From contig OZ026841.1 of NCBI GenBank assembly GCA_964023205.1, positions 32,998,399 to 33,062,398 of the forward strand: a stretch of DNA of 64,000 bases, in the 5' to 3' direction. Positions 31,929 through 44,100 of this stretch are shown in pieces; the first letter of the stretch is position 1, and each line of letters begins with the position of its first letter. Below the pieces are notes generated by a model that was not told where the DNA came from, ran no database searches, and saw nothing but the letters and a program-made list of their open reading frames with translations. This DNA is from Lutraria lutraria (lineage: Eukaryota > Mollusca > Bivalvia > Venerida > Mactridae). Made by a program: the position numbers and the translations under genes.

Positions 31929-33164
31929 TGATTTATCACATAGTGTCAGGGCTGGTAATCTGTGCTATTTCATGAACGCGACCACCGGGTCGACTAATTT
32001 TGTTCACGAATCAATGAACCGGTCGCCTCCGGTTGCAACCTGTATAAAGAAAGACAACTCTTGGAAACCAATGACGCTATAGTTGCATCATACCGCTTCA
32101 TTCGATTGATTGGTAGTTCGGATACATGCGCGAATGTAAACAATCTGATGAAACAGTGAGTTTTAGGCGGTCTGTGTGTACGGAAATAAGGAAAATATTA
32201 ATATAAGTACTTCGTTAGACTTTAGTTTTATAAAACTGTGTTATGTTTCAATGCTAAGCGAGCTGACAACGTTAGGCCTGCCTATTTCCTAGTTTTGTTT
32301 ACATGAAGCCATTGAAGGTTGCTGTAGCAGAGTACTGTATAACCTCTAGCTGTGCTTACGTCAAACACGCTTTGTAAATAAACACAAGAACATTGTTCAT
32401 TCATAAACTTTCACATACACGTGGCAGTAGCGTAAATATGGTGAAAAGAAAGGAAACTATAACGGATAAAGACGAAATGAATGAAGGTATTTCTCTTCAG
32501 TTAAAATTTAGACGTACTGTAATGTTTAATAATTCGATGTGAGTGTTAAATATGTTGTGCGTATAACTTATTAACTCGCTACTTCATCATCGGTACAATT
32601 AGGTTGGTATTTCATTCAAAACTCTACTGTGTTGATAGGTATAATGTGTTGTGCGTAGTCTTTGTAGTGTAACTGAGTTACTATAGATCTGTCTTCAGTT
32701 TGTATTGATTTTAAGTTTAACATATATTACATAGTATCACTCTGTGTCAATACGGTCCACAGAATGTGCATGTGTACAATTTATTCAAAGAGCAGTTTAA
32801 ATGTATTTGATTAATATTCTAATTAGGTCTTATAATATATTTAATAAGGAATCAAGAAAAAGTTTTAATTAACTGTTACTCAATTTTGAGTAAAAAATAC
32901 ATTTTTACTTTATAATTTATGTTAAATTAAAATGATGCTTACATTGAAACTGTGGACTTATATAGTTGTTAACCTGGAATTAGTTTTGCAATAATAATAA
33001 GTTGAAGAAAAAAAAAATAGCATCGTAATTTGATAGCTTCACTATTCTTGCATTATTGTTAACAGGCATTCCAGTGTAAGCAAAAACTTGTCTGGAAAAG
33101 TTGATACAATATTAATGCATTTACTATGATTTAGTCAAACTGTGAACTGTAGATACTAATAATT

Positions 33165-33240
33165 GTGGCTGTGGTCCAGTGGTTAGTGCCCTGGATAGGT
33201 TACCTGGCAATACAGGTTTGATTCCAGGTTGCAGTAGGTC
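33165..33240 (+). repeat. tRNA-derived SINE head
   Basis: A-box-like GTGGTCCAGTGGTTAGTG and B box GGTTTGATTCC are spaced as in tRNA-derived SINEs. It sits just past the 3' end of the large - strand gene. Confidence 0.6.
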
Positions 33241-33246
33241 ATACCC

Positions 33247-33252
33247 ATTTAT
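33247..33252 (-). terminator. Candidate polyadenylation signal of the - strand gene
   Basis: AATAAA on the - strand about 80 bases beyond the TAA of the 33,330-36,062 frame. It is the only such hexamer I noted between the stop and the SINE. This is inference from position. Confidence 0.35.
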
Positions 33253-33329
33253 TAAAATTTGACAACAATGTTGATTTTCCTCTACATGTGGAGAAGTTGC
33301 TGGATCCAGCAGTTACTAGAACTACTATA

Positions 33330-36288
33330 TTATACTTGTTGAATACATCCTGGGTACCATTGGTCTTGATAGGCCACAACGACATATTCGTTTGGTTGGA
33401 AATTTTCTGATGTTGGAAATAATGTCTCAAATGTATCATCAGGAGGATCACAATCTATTTGTTCATTCAGTTTTCTCTTTTTAGTTGGTTTCCTGTTTTT
33501 CTCACTTAACATGTCATTATGTATTTCTTCTAAAACTTCTTTCTCTGCCTGAATGTGCATTTTTCTCAGATGTCGCCCCCCTTGACGAGCCTGTTTAAGA
33601 ATTGCGTGTTTATCGGTCTCAGACATTTCTTGTAGCCATCTCATCATTTGTTTCCTATTTCTTTTTAACAACTGAATACTGGAATGATGATGCATAGATG
33701 CATTAGGGCGTCGTTTCTGGCTGCTGTCCAGATCGCCAAAATGGTGTTCACAGCCGAGGTTGGTGGAGTGGGCATAGGTTGTCCTTTTGAGGTCTTCTGG
33801 ACTAGGGTCTTCACTGAATACACCTCCCGGTAGGAAGTCAGCTAATTGTTTTTCCATGCACTTCAACATGGCAGTACTTACAGTTATTATCATTTTATAC
33901 AGCACTTGCTCAGTTTCCTCATTCACTTTAAAGACAGTTTCTATGAATCTCTTCCTGTATGGGATATCAGCTACACAATGAATATCGGTTGATGCCCAGT
34001 GGCCTTCAGGGTTTAGGAGTATGGATGGACGTTCAGTGCAGGATTTCAGGTATGCAGTAATAGCTTGGATTGGATTGTACAAGAGAAGATAAGGGACACT
34101 ATTTGAAGTAACTAGGTTCCAATATGGTCCTGTCACTTTAACATAAAACAGACCAAAACATTGAAGGAGAGTTCTGATTGTTTCACACTGGAGGTCTGCT
34201 TTTACAGCTTGAAGCTTTCGGTTGGGGTTCTTGACAGTATTCAGAACATCAAGCATCTCATCAACATGTACAAGTATCTCTGCTGAAGTTTGAAATATAC
34301 CATTAAACCTATTGTCCCGATAATTTCCAAGAACAGATTTTACCCCATTTTTACAGCAGTAAGCATCCCACCTGTCCCTCAAACCAAGGTAGTCTCCTGC
34401 AGGACCAAATGTTTCTGAAGCCGTGCGAACTACACGTTCTACCACTGTCCCAGATTGGCGCCAAAATTTAAAAGCAGGTAAGCTGTCACGACCAAGGGGA
34501 CCTTTATCTTCTACAAGTTTGGCTTCAACAGATTTCATTTCACTACAGGCATACTTGTGAAATCCAAGTAAGACGTGAGCCATGCAATGAAAATGTTTAA
34601 TTTTTACTTGGTGACCATTTTCACAATTTTGTAGAACTTGTTCTCTCCACTCGTCCAGAAGCTTGTCGGCTAGCTTCTCGTTGCTTGCCCTATCTGACAT
34701 GCTGAAAGAAAGTTTTTGTAGTGAGTTCCTTATGTAATATTCACTGTTTTCAGTACTATCAGAACATACTGACTTATTCAACTGAGCAAGTTCCTCGAAG
34801 TTATTTTGTGTCACTTTATTTATTGTTTTAGCCGTTTCATGAGCAATACGTGTGAAGCCCAAACTCATGACTTCACCAGTATCTACAGTTACAGATGTGT
34901 CCACAATTTTCTGTTTTTTTCTTGTTGTTCCATCCCTACTCAACCCAAAACTTTCAGAAGCATCAATTACTGACGAGATGTATGTTTTGGCTAAAAAATG
35001 CCCTTCATCAACGATTGACTGGACTGTTGAGCTGGTTGGTAAGTCGGCATCATTTATTACACGGGAAAATAAGTGATTAGAAACAACTTGAATCACTGGA
35101 GAAATCTTCTCTACTGCAACCTCTAAAGCCGTAAGTTCAATAACACAGAGTCTTATTGAATCATTAAAAGAGCCATTAACATTTTTTGTTTGGTATTTTT
35201 CTTCTAATTCAGCATTCAATTTCTCATTTAGAAACTGCAGTTGACAAATTTCTTCATCTTTTTCCCTAATAGCATTTTTCATAGACTTTGCATGATTGTT
35301 TTTTTGCATTTCATTACGAAGCTTATTAACTCGTTTTTTGAAATATCTCACTGACTTAGTTGCATTTTGTTTTTCAGAAACTTTTTCATTTACCCTCAAT
35401 CTCAACTTTTCATTTTCAACAAGAAGATTGTCCACATAGATTTCATTTTTGAGGATGTTGTTTTTCATCTGTTCATTGAACGAGTCATTTTTTAGTTTCT
35501 CATTTTCATGAGCTAGTTTTAAGTTTGAGTCAACTAGTTTTTCAATTTTAATGTTTTGTTTGGCAACAGTTGCATTGGCATCTCTTAATAACTTTCTGTT
35601 TTTTATGGCTAGTTGGTCACGCTTAGTTACATTACGCACAGAAAAGTGTCCTTTTGTTCTTTTCAAATGTTCAAGATTTTCCCTCTCAGTTGTCACAAGA
35701 ATTTTCAATTTATCTATTACTTTCTGTTGCTTCTTTATTTCATGCTTCAACACATTTCGTGTTTTTATTTCTTCAACTTTTGGCTTTTTACCACATTCTG
35801 CACTTTCTGAGCAGTTTAATTCTTCTCTTTTATTGGGTGATCTTATTGGGGAATTATTTTTCACATTAGTTGTATGAATTTCTTTCCCAATTTCTTTAGG
35901 GCAAATTTCATTTACAATATTTTTTGATTTTGACTTTACGGGGGCAGGGTTGGGGCTAGTAAGGAAGGGACTGTCCTGGTATTCATGTGAGGACTTGAAG
36001 CCAGCAACTTTCTTTTTGTGGATTAACTTTTTGTTGTTTTCAGTTATACGTTTGATGCGCACTGATAGGGTTGAATGTTTCAGTTCATGAGTATGTTTGT
36101 CAATCTTATTCAGCCAGTTTTATAACCCAAGTAAGAGGCAACTTTGAAGTATCAGCCAACTTCTTAAGTTCAATAATATGTCCATGTTTGAGTGTTCCTG
36201 CTGGTTTGGGTTCAATGTTGTTGCTAAGGAGATCCACAGACTGAAGCCCTATTTCCTGACAAAAAGGGCCTGGATACTGCCCTGCCAT
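33330..36288 (-). CDS. Coiled-coil protein with transposase-like DDE pattern and Tudor-like tail
   Basis: Continuous 910-codon frame (33,330-36,062) plus an upstream 60-codon frame starting at ATG 36,288, offset by one base. Deleting one A from the run at about 36,118-36,121 would join them into a protein of about 990 residues. In the 910-aa numbering, residues 100-295 are a Lys/Glu/Asn-rich coiled coil. Asp377 (SRDGTTRKKQK), Asp457 (MSDRASNEK) and Glu772 (LGCEHHFGDLD) are spaced like an RNase H-type D-D-E triad, with HCMAH at 492-496. The C-terminus (YVVVAYQDQWYPG, 893-905) is Tudor-like. I recall relatives as uncharacterised proteins of molluscs and cnidarians. It is probably transposase-derived; the function is unknown. 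Confidence 0.7.
36106..36288 (-). CDS. N-terminal frame of the coiled-coil/DDE-like protein
   Basis: MAGQYPGPFCQEIGLQSVDL starts after TATCACC, a good initiation context. The frame ends at TAA 36,106-36,108, but the +1 frame is open from a TAA near 36,118 through the 910-codon block, with NWLNKIDKHTHELKHS at the junction. I read this as one protein with a 1-base insertion, either real or a sequence error. Confidence 0.55.
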   Translation of the reverse strand: MAGQYPGPFCQEIGLQSVDLLSNNIEPKPAGTLKHGHIIELKKLADTSKLPLTWVIKLAE

Positions 36289-36344
36289 GGTGATAATTGT
36301 TGTTCTTCATATGTCAATAACAACTTAGTGATACACACTTGCAC

Positions 36345-37103
36345 CTGAAAAATGAACAAAAAACAGTTTAAGTAAGTTATAAGCTCTGAATATGATTACA
36401 TATTTTTAATAAATGTGTGCAGATAAAAAACATTCATTAGAAATAAAATTGAGACTTTAAGCGTACTTTAAACCAGTCAGACTAACAATAAAACACGAAT
36501 TGTAGTCAATAATTGAAAATATATCCGAAATCTGGATTCGAAATTTCATGACAAATTCTACTTGATAAAAATTCGGATACGCCAGTAATCTATCAAATCT
36601 TGCAAGAAAACATCGCTTTTGTCGTATATTTAACTTCAAATAGTTTGATCAAATACTACAATATACTAAACTAACACGCATTAACAAATATTTTGTTGAA
36701 AGAGCATAAAAAATAAAACAAAAAATTTGCACTTCTGTCAATACAGAATGAATTTTGATGTCGGGACAAAAATCGAAATTAACGTACAATATTGGCCTTT
36801 GAAATGAATGCATATTGCATGTTTCAATTAACTTTTACCATATTATATCAATTCTACCTTAGTTTATGGCGAATATTATTCATAAGTGAAATAATCGTGG
36901 CGATTTATCGACGACGTTCGTCAATTAATTATATTCAAGATGGCGGCGCGTGGTTTACCTCGCGGTTCACTGAATATACGTGACCTTCAAACTTTTAACA
37001 CACATGCGACAGGTCAAATATTTACGGATTTAAATATTTTTTACACCAAATTAAAGCTGAGAAAATGCGCTTTAAGGTGATATGTGTTTGGAATGTACGT
37101 ACC
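36345..37103 (-). other. Probable 5' UTR intron of the - strand gene
   Basis: On the - strand a consensus donor CAG|GTACGT lies at 37,103/37,102 and an acceptor TTTTTCAG at 36,346/36,345, 56 bases above the ATG. The presumed first exon (from about 37,200 to 37,103) lies in a CpG-containing stretch. This is based on splice motifs only. Confidence 0.45.
36936..36950 (+). promoter_or_regulatory. YY1-like CAAGATGGCGGCGCG
   Basis: This element is common at animal transcription starts. It sits in the CpG-containing region 36,880-37,150 that may be the promoter of the - strand gene, and possibly a start site in the + direction. The ATG opens a 46-codon frame without recognised features. Confidence 0.35.
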
Positions 37104-37230
37104 TGATATATTTTCTGTGAAATTCGCCGAACTTCGACGATTTTTTTTGCTTTCGATTTCCGGTCGATTTTTTTCAAACAAAAGCCGTAGGGAAATTTAT
37201 TCTTTTGGCTGATTCAAATCATGAATATTG

Positions 37231-40200
37231 ATAAGTAATTAGTCAGTCGCAATTGGATAATAAAACACACACCCTCTCAAACCATTGTCCGTGTTTATGA
37301 CCCCGCGACGAGGTGTGATAAACCAATCGATAAATTACCGATAGTCGATTATTTGCTAATTAACAAACATATTTATACTTAACACATTTTATTATAATGT
37401 ATACCATTGAAAAGATAATTCATTTCTGCACAATTACATATAAGTTTTATTGAAATATTCCCATAAATTATACAGAAATAACTAAGTTAAACACGAACAC
37501 CCTATCGATTTATATAGATTTTTATCGATTTTATGGTATTGACTATTGGATTATCAGATTATCTGGGGTTGCTACTATATATTCTCCATAAGTTCAATAT
37601 TTTATTTTGTTTCCTATTTTTCGGGCGTAAAATTCAAACTATATTTTGTTATAAAATTGAATGGATTTAAACAAGAAGGCTTACACTTCATGATTTAGTG
37701 ACTCAAACTACATGTTTAGACTTAAAGAGGCAACATCCGATCAGACTATCGGATGCAAATATTAACTTTCTCTCTGTGCATTGTTTTATCAAATGAACTT
37801 CCTCTCTACATGATTGTTTTATCAGTGATAGACATACACTGAATGCTGACTTACTGTACTTACTGAATCTATAAATGGCTGAAGCAGCCGATGGGTTTAA
37901 ACCTTATAAACTCCTCCCTCTAATTCAAATTTGAATCTCTGTTATAAATTGTTTTGAAAATATAAGAACATAAATCTTCATACATTTTGAAGTTTCTTAA
38001 CTGGGCTGATAAAAAGAACCATCTATCGGTAACTTCATTCAGAATTTTTACAGTTTTACCATTTAATATCAAATTTAAAAAAAATCCCTGAAAAAAATTA
38101 AGGGAAACCATGCACCAGCCACTACCTCTCTTTTATACCCATGTTTTTTTTTTTTTTTTTTTGCCTGGGTAAATCTCGCATTTTATTTCTCAATTTCGTG
38201 GTCTAAATTCAAAGGTTAGACTGCATCCTGTCCTATTTGCAAATTTGCAATTTTTGACATAAACAAATTTCCAATGATAAATACAAAAGTTTGAAATCAG
38301 TTTTCTGACCATTTCCTTTCAAATACAATCTAAGTACTGAAAGCACTCATGAAAACAGAACTTTTTTTTTTATAACCATGTTGGGCAGGGTTTTACACTG
38401 ACTTTAAAGTTTTGGGGTCCTTGGGACTCAGGTTGTTGTTTTACTGGGGTCCTGTCATGAATTTCAGGGGTCCCTGAATAACAGTGTAACAGTTTAAGAC
38501 ATGAATCTTCATGATTTTTGCAAGAGTTTATTTGCTTCATTAAACAAAAAAGAACTATCAAAGATCTGTTATCACTGTAGACATATAGGAAATGAAAATA
38601 GCTTGTCAAATCTTATTCAGTGATCTCGCTTACTTTAATACCCTGAGTACATCTTAAGGATAGTCTACATCCTACAGGACTCGATTCAGACATCTTAAGG
38701 GGTCCTGGGCAGAATTTTTGGCGTATTTGAAGCAGAAAAACAAGTCCTGTAAATCCCTGCATGTTGGGGGTTAAATTATTATTGTTCTTCTGGTATCTTG
38801 GTTGTTATAATCATTGTTTTTATAGATGCATACATGTTTAAAATATTATCCCAGTCTAAAATATAATTTGTCTCTCATTTTGAGATCTATAATTAATAGT
38901 GATTTCATGGTTTGAGGATCAGTCTAGAAGTATGATTTGTAGTACAGGTACTTACAATGATGTTTTTGTCACTCAATCAGACTTCTGACTAGATATGTAT
39001 ATTAACATTATATACATATCTGCTCAGATTTGCTGACCAAAATTTTTTTGTGAAAGTAGAAAATAAAAGTAATTGATATTACTTAGTAGCAAATCTAAAT
39101 CTTGAAAAAAAATGGCTTATATGTATTTTTAAGACGCAATTAAACATGTGACGCAAAGATGTTTCATGAAAAAAAACATGTAAAAGTCGGTAACATGTGA
39201 CTATCTCTCAGTAAAATGACTATTGTGACGCTTATAATGATTATGATAGTGTTGATATAATCAGATATAATCAAGGTAACAGATACATACAAGTAATCAG
39301 ATATAATCAAGGTAACAGATACATAAAAGATCAAGCGACTATCATTAATTTGTTCTTGAGATGTCAAGACAATGGTGCTTATAATGGACAATGTAAAACT
39401 GTACACAACTAAAGAAACAAAAATGATGGGACTTAGAAAACTCTTCTAGATTAGGTGTTCGAATGCTTATCTATGATAGTGTTGAATGATGTAATGAAGC
39501 TTTTAGGTAACCTCAATACATAACGATGTACATGTAGGTATTTATTGCGCAATACACCAGCTTAAGAGCTCATTACAATGCACACATTGATGGATCTTCC
39601 CATTATGTGCATTTTATAGTTATTTCTAATCCTAAACATTATGTTTATTTGTGTTTCTTTATTGTTTTGTTTGGTAATGTTCGTAATTAATTGAAATGAG
39701 AGTGCTTTATTAGTTATAGCTGATGATGCAATACATTTTTGTACATAGGTTTTTGGCATGTGACGTAGTTGGGCGTTTTATGTTCAAAAGAAAGAAGAAA
39801 AAATTATTATTGCATCATCATATTGTATCAAATTTAGCATTCTCACATATGTATGTTCACAATAATGTTCAGGGTTTTTTTTGCTAATTTTATGGCCCAT
39901 TTTCGGTCATATTCCCTACTGAAATAGTATCCTTTTTTCGACAAATTCCCAATGGAAACTTTTTAAAAAAAACAAAAAAACTAAAAAGAAAGATCCTTCA
40001 CTGTAATAGACTTGTAGTGATTGAAAGTTCCCATCTTAGACATGGACAGTGATTGTTTGTGTTCATTTAAACATTGCAAAATCGCAGTCTCGCATAATAT
40101 TATTTTCCTGAAGTTTAACAAAACACTGCTGAAATTCCCAATCCCAAGGGTATGGGTCATGCTCCCGAAATATTCAAATAAACCTGATGTTTGTACCTAT

Positions 40201-40885
40201 TTGTCTGATTAAAATCATACAGCTCAGGAGACAAGTCAGGGATAAATGCTGGAAAAATTATTCACCATATAGATAACAGAGATTGGCAACATTTCACGCA
40301 TGACATCATTTTGTAGATTCTGTAGCAAGTAAAACTCAAAATCAAATAACATACATATATTATATAAATTATACATTTACTGAAAGGTTAAACATTTGAC
40401 TTTGGCTGGAAACAATATTTGGTTATATTTTATAAGTTAATCTCTAGCTATACCCACTAGAATGTAATCAGCTTGAAAAAAATTTGTACCAGTAGATATG
40501 TTTTAGAAATATTGCACAAGTAGGTAGTATAAACATGGGTGTAATAAGACTGTCAATCAAAATTGAGAATTGAAAAACTTGGCAGCTATAGTTTAAAGAA
40601 TAAACTTTCAGAAAATGTAAAATTTATGCATGTATTATTAGTATGTAAGAAATTTTACTTGCTACAAAATCAGCAATTTTAGGGAAAAGTAATGTTCAGT
40701 CATGCATGATATTACATAGGTAATAACTGAAGTTGATTATCTCTGTTATCTATGTCTCTGATGTTAGGTAAGGATTTAAAGAAATATGAATGAGAAATGT
40801 TAGTTGTAGAATAAGGATGAAGTAATAAATCCCTATTAAAAATGTTGAGATTGTTATATATAGAATAGATACATTTATATTCCAG
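37231..40885. other. Upstream region of the sialin-like gene
   Basis: The missing first exon of the transporter should lie here, but I found no convincing short ORF ending in a matching phase-1 donor. It contains a T-run (about 38,144-38,162), GGGGTCC-rich repeat-like text at 38,395-38,770, and a 36-bp tandem pair (about 39,258-39,330, ATCAGATATAATCAAGGTAA). Confidence 0.45.
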
Positions 40886-41124
40886 TTCCGTGGTGGACAT
40901 CATGTCGTGTGGCCCTGGCTGTTCTTGGCTTCTTTGGGTTTATCAATGTATATGCTCTACGTGTCAACATGAGTGTAGCCATTGTCTGTATGGTCAATCA
41001 GACTGCTATACGTATGAAAGACAAGGGCAGTAACTCTAGCAGTAACGTTTCTTATGTACCAAGAAGTCAATGTGGTCTTATAGAAGCATCATCATCGAAT
41101 GATACAACTCCAGTAAAATTTCAT
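40886..41124 (+). CDS. SLC17A5-like: Sialin-like gene: TM1 and luminal loop exon
   Basis: Acceptor ATTCCAG; it begins with the last two bases of a split codon, then [18 protein letters not shown]. The first membrane segment is followed by a loop with four N-glycosylation sequons (NQT, NSS, NVS, NDT), as expected for the large luminal loop of SLC17 proteins. Donor CAT|GTAAGG, phase 0. Confidence 0.92.
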
Positions 41125-44100
41125 GTAAGGAAATTAGCCATTCAATAAATCTTTATCATATTTAATTATTATTGATATTGCAGTCTAGCATATTTGGATG
41201 GTACAATGTATATTGGTGAGTAATAATCATGAAAATGTGCAATTGTGAAGATTTACTCCAGTTTACATAATACAATGAAACCATACAATGTAGTAAACAC
41301 ACTCAGGGCTGGGAAAAAATTCACTTTTCATCAGTTTTCAGTTTTGCGGCCTTTGCCAGGTAACCTATTTGAGTAAAATATTCGGTATTCCGAGAATTCC
41401 GATTTTCTTGGGGTCCTGTGGTTTCACTGTGTTAGGTAATGTATCTGTCACACTACAGTTTGGCAGGTTGTTGATGATATTAGTACCATAATGCAACAAT
41501 TACATATATATCTGGCTTTAATCTGGTGTGTGTCATCATTGATTCTTTTATCTAGATTTTTTTACAGTGGCGTAATTACTCACCATCTTATAGCTATTAT
41601 ATAACACATATTTGAGGTGACATTTATTACCTATTACATAAAAAACTCTTGGCTGTCTCAATAAAGGTGGAATTCCACATATAGTTCATGCTATTAGCTA
41701 TTAAATGTATCATTGGTCTAATCAGTTATTTCTTGTTAAGTAGTACAAGCTTTTTGGCAATTATAAGTGTGTTGTCATTGTTAGTTAGGAATGATTAGAT
41801 AACTTGAATTTGTTTAACGTCAAGAACAAAAAATATCTGACTGACTTTTGTCTCCATGGACAAATAATACCCGCCTCTGTGGTTCAGTGGTTAAGGTTGC
41901 TAACTTCAAACTACAGTAATCTCTCATTGATAGAGGTTTGTGGGTTCGAGCCCTGCTACCGACCAGTGAGAAAGTAGGCTTTTGCTTATGGAGGATGTGA
42001 GTCTAGTACTGATTCTTCCCAGGAACGATGGTTAGGTGAACTGTCCGCGTCATATGACTGAGTCTGACTGTTGAAAAGGAGCATAAACCCGATGGAACGA
42101 ACAAACAAAGTTACAAACAAACATGGATAAATTATCATATATACCAAATATTTCACAACAAGCCCACCTTCACTAATGATTACCTCATCCCTTCTTTCAT
42201 GAAAAAAAAACCAAATCATGATTTAAATAAAGTTTGGATGAATCTCAATGCATGAATTTTCTTTTTTCAGGATGGAGAATTTGTTTGGGATAAATCAACA
42301 CAAGGGGTCATACTTGGGGCTTTCTTCTGGGGTTACCTAGTCTCACAAATAGGGGCCGGATGGTTGGCGACTAAAATTGGAGGAAAACGAGTTTTTGGCT
42401 ACTGCATGTTAGCAGCAACTGCAGCCACTTTTTTGACTCCATTTGCTGCCCAGACACATTACATCTTCCTTATAGCTCTAAGAGTTATAATTGGTGTGGC
42501 ATCAGTAAGTCATAGTAATGTTATGATTATTATATAATGATTGATATTTTGCCTCAAATGTGAGTCTTACAGTTATGGCGCTGTCTTTCTGATTGTTCTA
42601 TTGAGGAATTTTTCTGGAAGTATTGAAACCAAACTGGTAAACAATGAGTGTTTATTATCATGATGTGATGGTTGCTTAATAAGGTTTAAGTGTATTTTTA
42701 CAATCACTGTTTCTATATTTCAGGGTGTGTGTTATCCATCCATGCATGCACTTTGGGGCACATGGGCTCCTCCACTTGAAAGAAGTAAACTTGCTGCTTT
42801 TACTTATGCAGGTAAATTTTAATGTTCAACTTCAAGTATTATACATTGTTCACAATCATGGATCAATAATTTACTTTTGTGGTGTAAATTCTAACTGATG
42901 GAGATCGTAAAAATGGGGAAAATATGACAATTTGACATCGTACAATATGGGGTACTGTAAAAAAGAGGGAAATAGGGCAATCTTTTTGTCAGAAGAACTG
43001 TGTATTTGATAACATGGTTAGTTGCCTTCCTGAATGTAGATTTACATAAAACACTGATTACAGGACATTGACAGAACTTTATATCAGAAAAATGCTTGTA
43101 TTAACCTTGTTGATAATCCTACTACATGAATAATGAACAATAAGAGGATATTGGTTTATATCAGAGAGGTGGTCATATTCATTTGATTGATAACCTTTTT
43201 ATACAGAACACTTTAAGTAGTGCCCTCCAGGAAATAGTCTGATAGGAGATTTCAAAGTTCATTCAACTGATATCAAGAGTATTATTCAAATGTTTTTCAC
43301 TGAATCTGCTTAAAACTGTGTCACCTAGGAAATAGGTTGAACCTTAGATTTCATGCCATCATGGTATGAGTGTCAGTTTTTCCCTTTACATATTATTAAA
43401 CTGGTGATGACACTCCTTTTATTTGAACTGACAGGTGGTCTTCAAATGCTTATGATTTCATATAAAAAGGAAGCCACAGGGATTAAGAGAAAGGTGGTTT
43501 CTATTTACAGTGGGTTTGACACGAGTTTGAATGTATTTCATTTCAATTTCCTTTAAAAGCTAATTAAGTGTAAAACTCAAAGTACAGGTAGTCAGAACAT
43601 CTTTAATGTAAGATTGACACTTTCTTCATGCATCCCTGATGATGATTCATCACCTTTCAGGTTAATCATTCTTTATACATTTTCTAACCACATTCCAAAT
43701 AGAGACCATGCTGTTATCTGACTTAAATAATATGTCCTTCTTTGTTCAATGTAAAATTTCAATATTTATACAAGGTTTTATTTTACCAGTCTTTCTGATG
43801 GTTAGGACTTAGGACCACAATTTAAACACTTTCAAATCGCACAAATTGTTATTTTTGCTTTGCTTCATTATGTTATCTCAGATTATTTAATGCGGGATAA
43901 ATTGTTATGCACTAAACACAGCATGTATATGCATCATTAAAATAATAGATAGTTGATGTTGATAAACTAAGATAAAAATAATAAATTAACCTCTTCGGAG
44001 GGGGGACAATCTCTCACTTAAGTACCAAATTAATGGTGTTTGTCGTTTATAGTGTATAATTGGATTGTATATTTCTAACATCAGATTAGTTCACTTGTCG

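Noticed and set aside
33787..35877. + strand frames of 60-108 codons across the coiled-coil gene
   Set aside because: Shadows of the 910-codon - strand frame.
37735..37757. CATCCGAT hairpin with ATCGGATG
   Set aside because: A short 8-bp stem alone in a large window is expected by chance, and no flanking feature supports a function.
37875..37932. ATG GCT GAA GCA frame ending in KLLPL as the missing first exon of the transporter
   Set aside because: The dileucine-like end is tempting, but no splice donor follows before the stop, so it cannot join the phase required at 40,886.
39258..39330. Possible regulatory tandem at ATCAGATATAATCAAGGTAA
   Set aside because: A simple two-copy local duplication with no link to a gene start.
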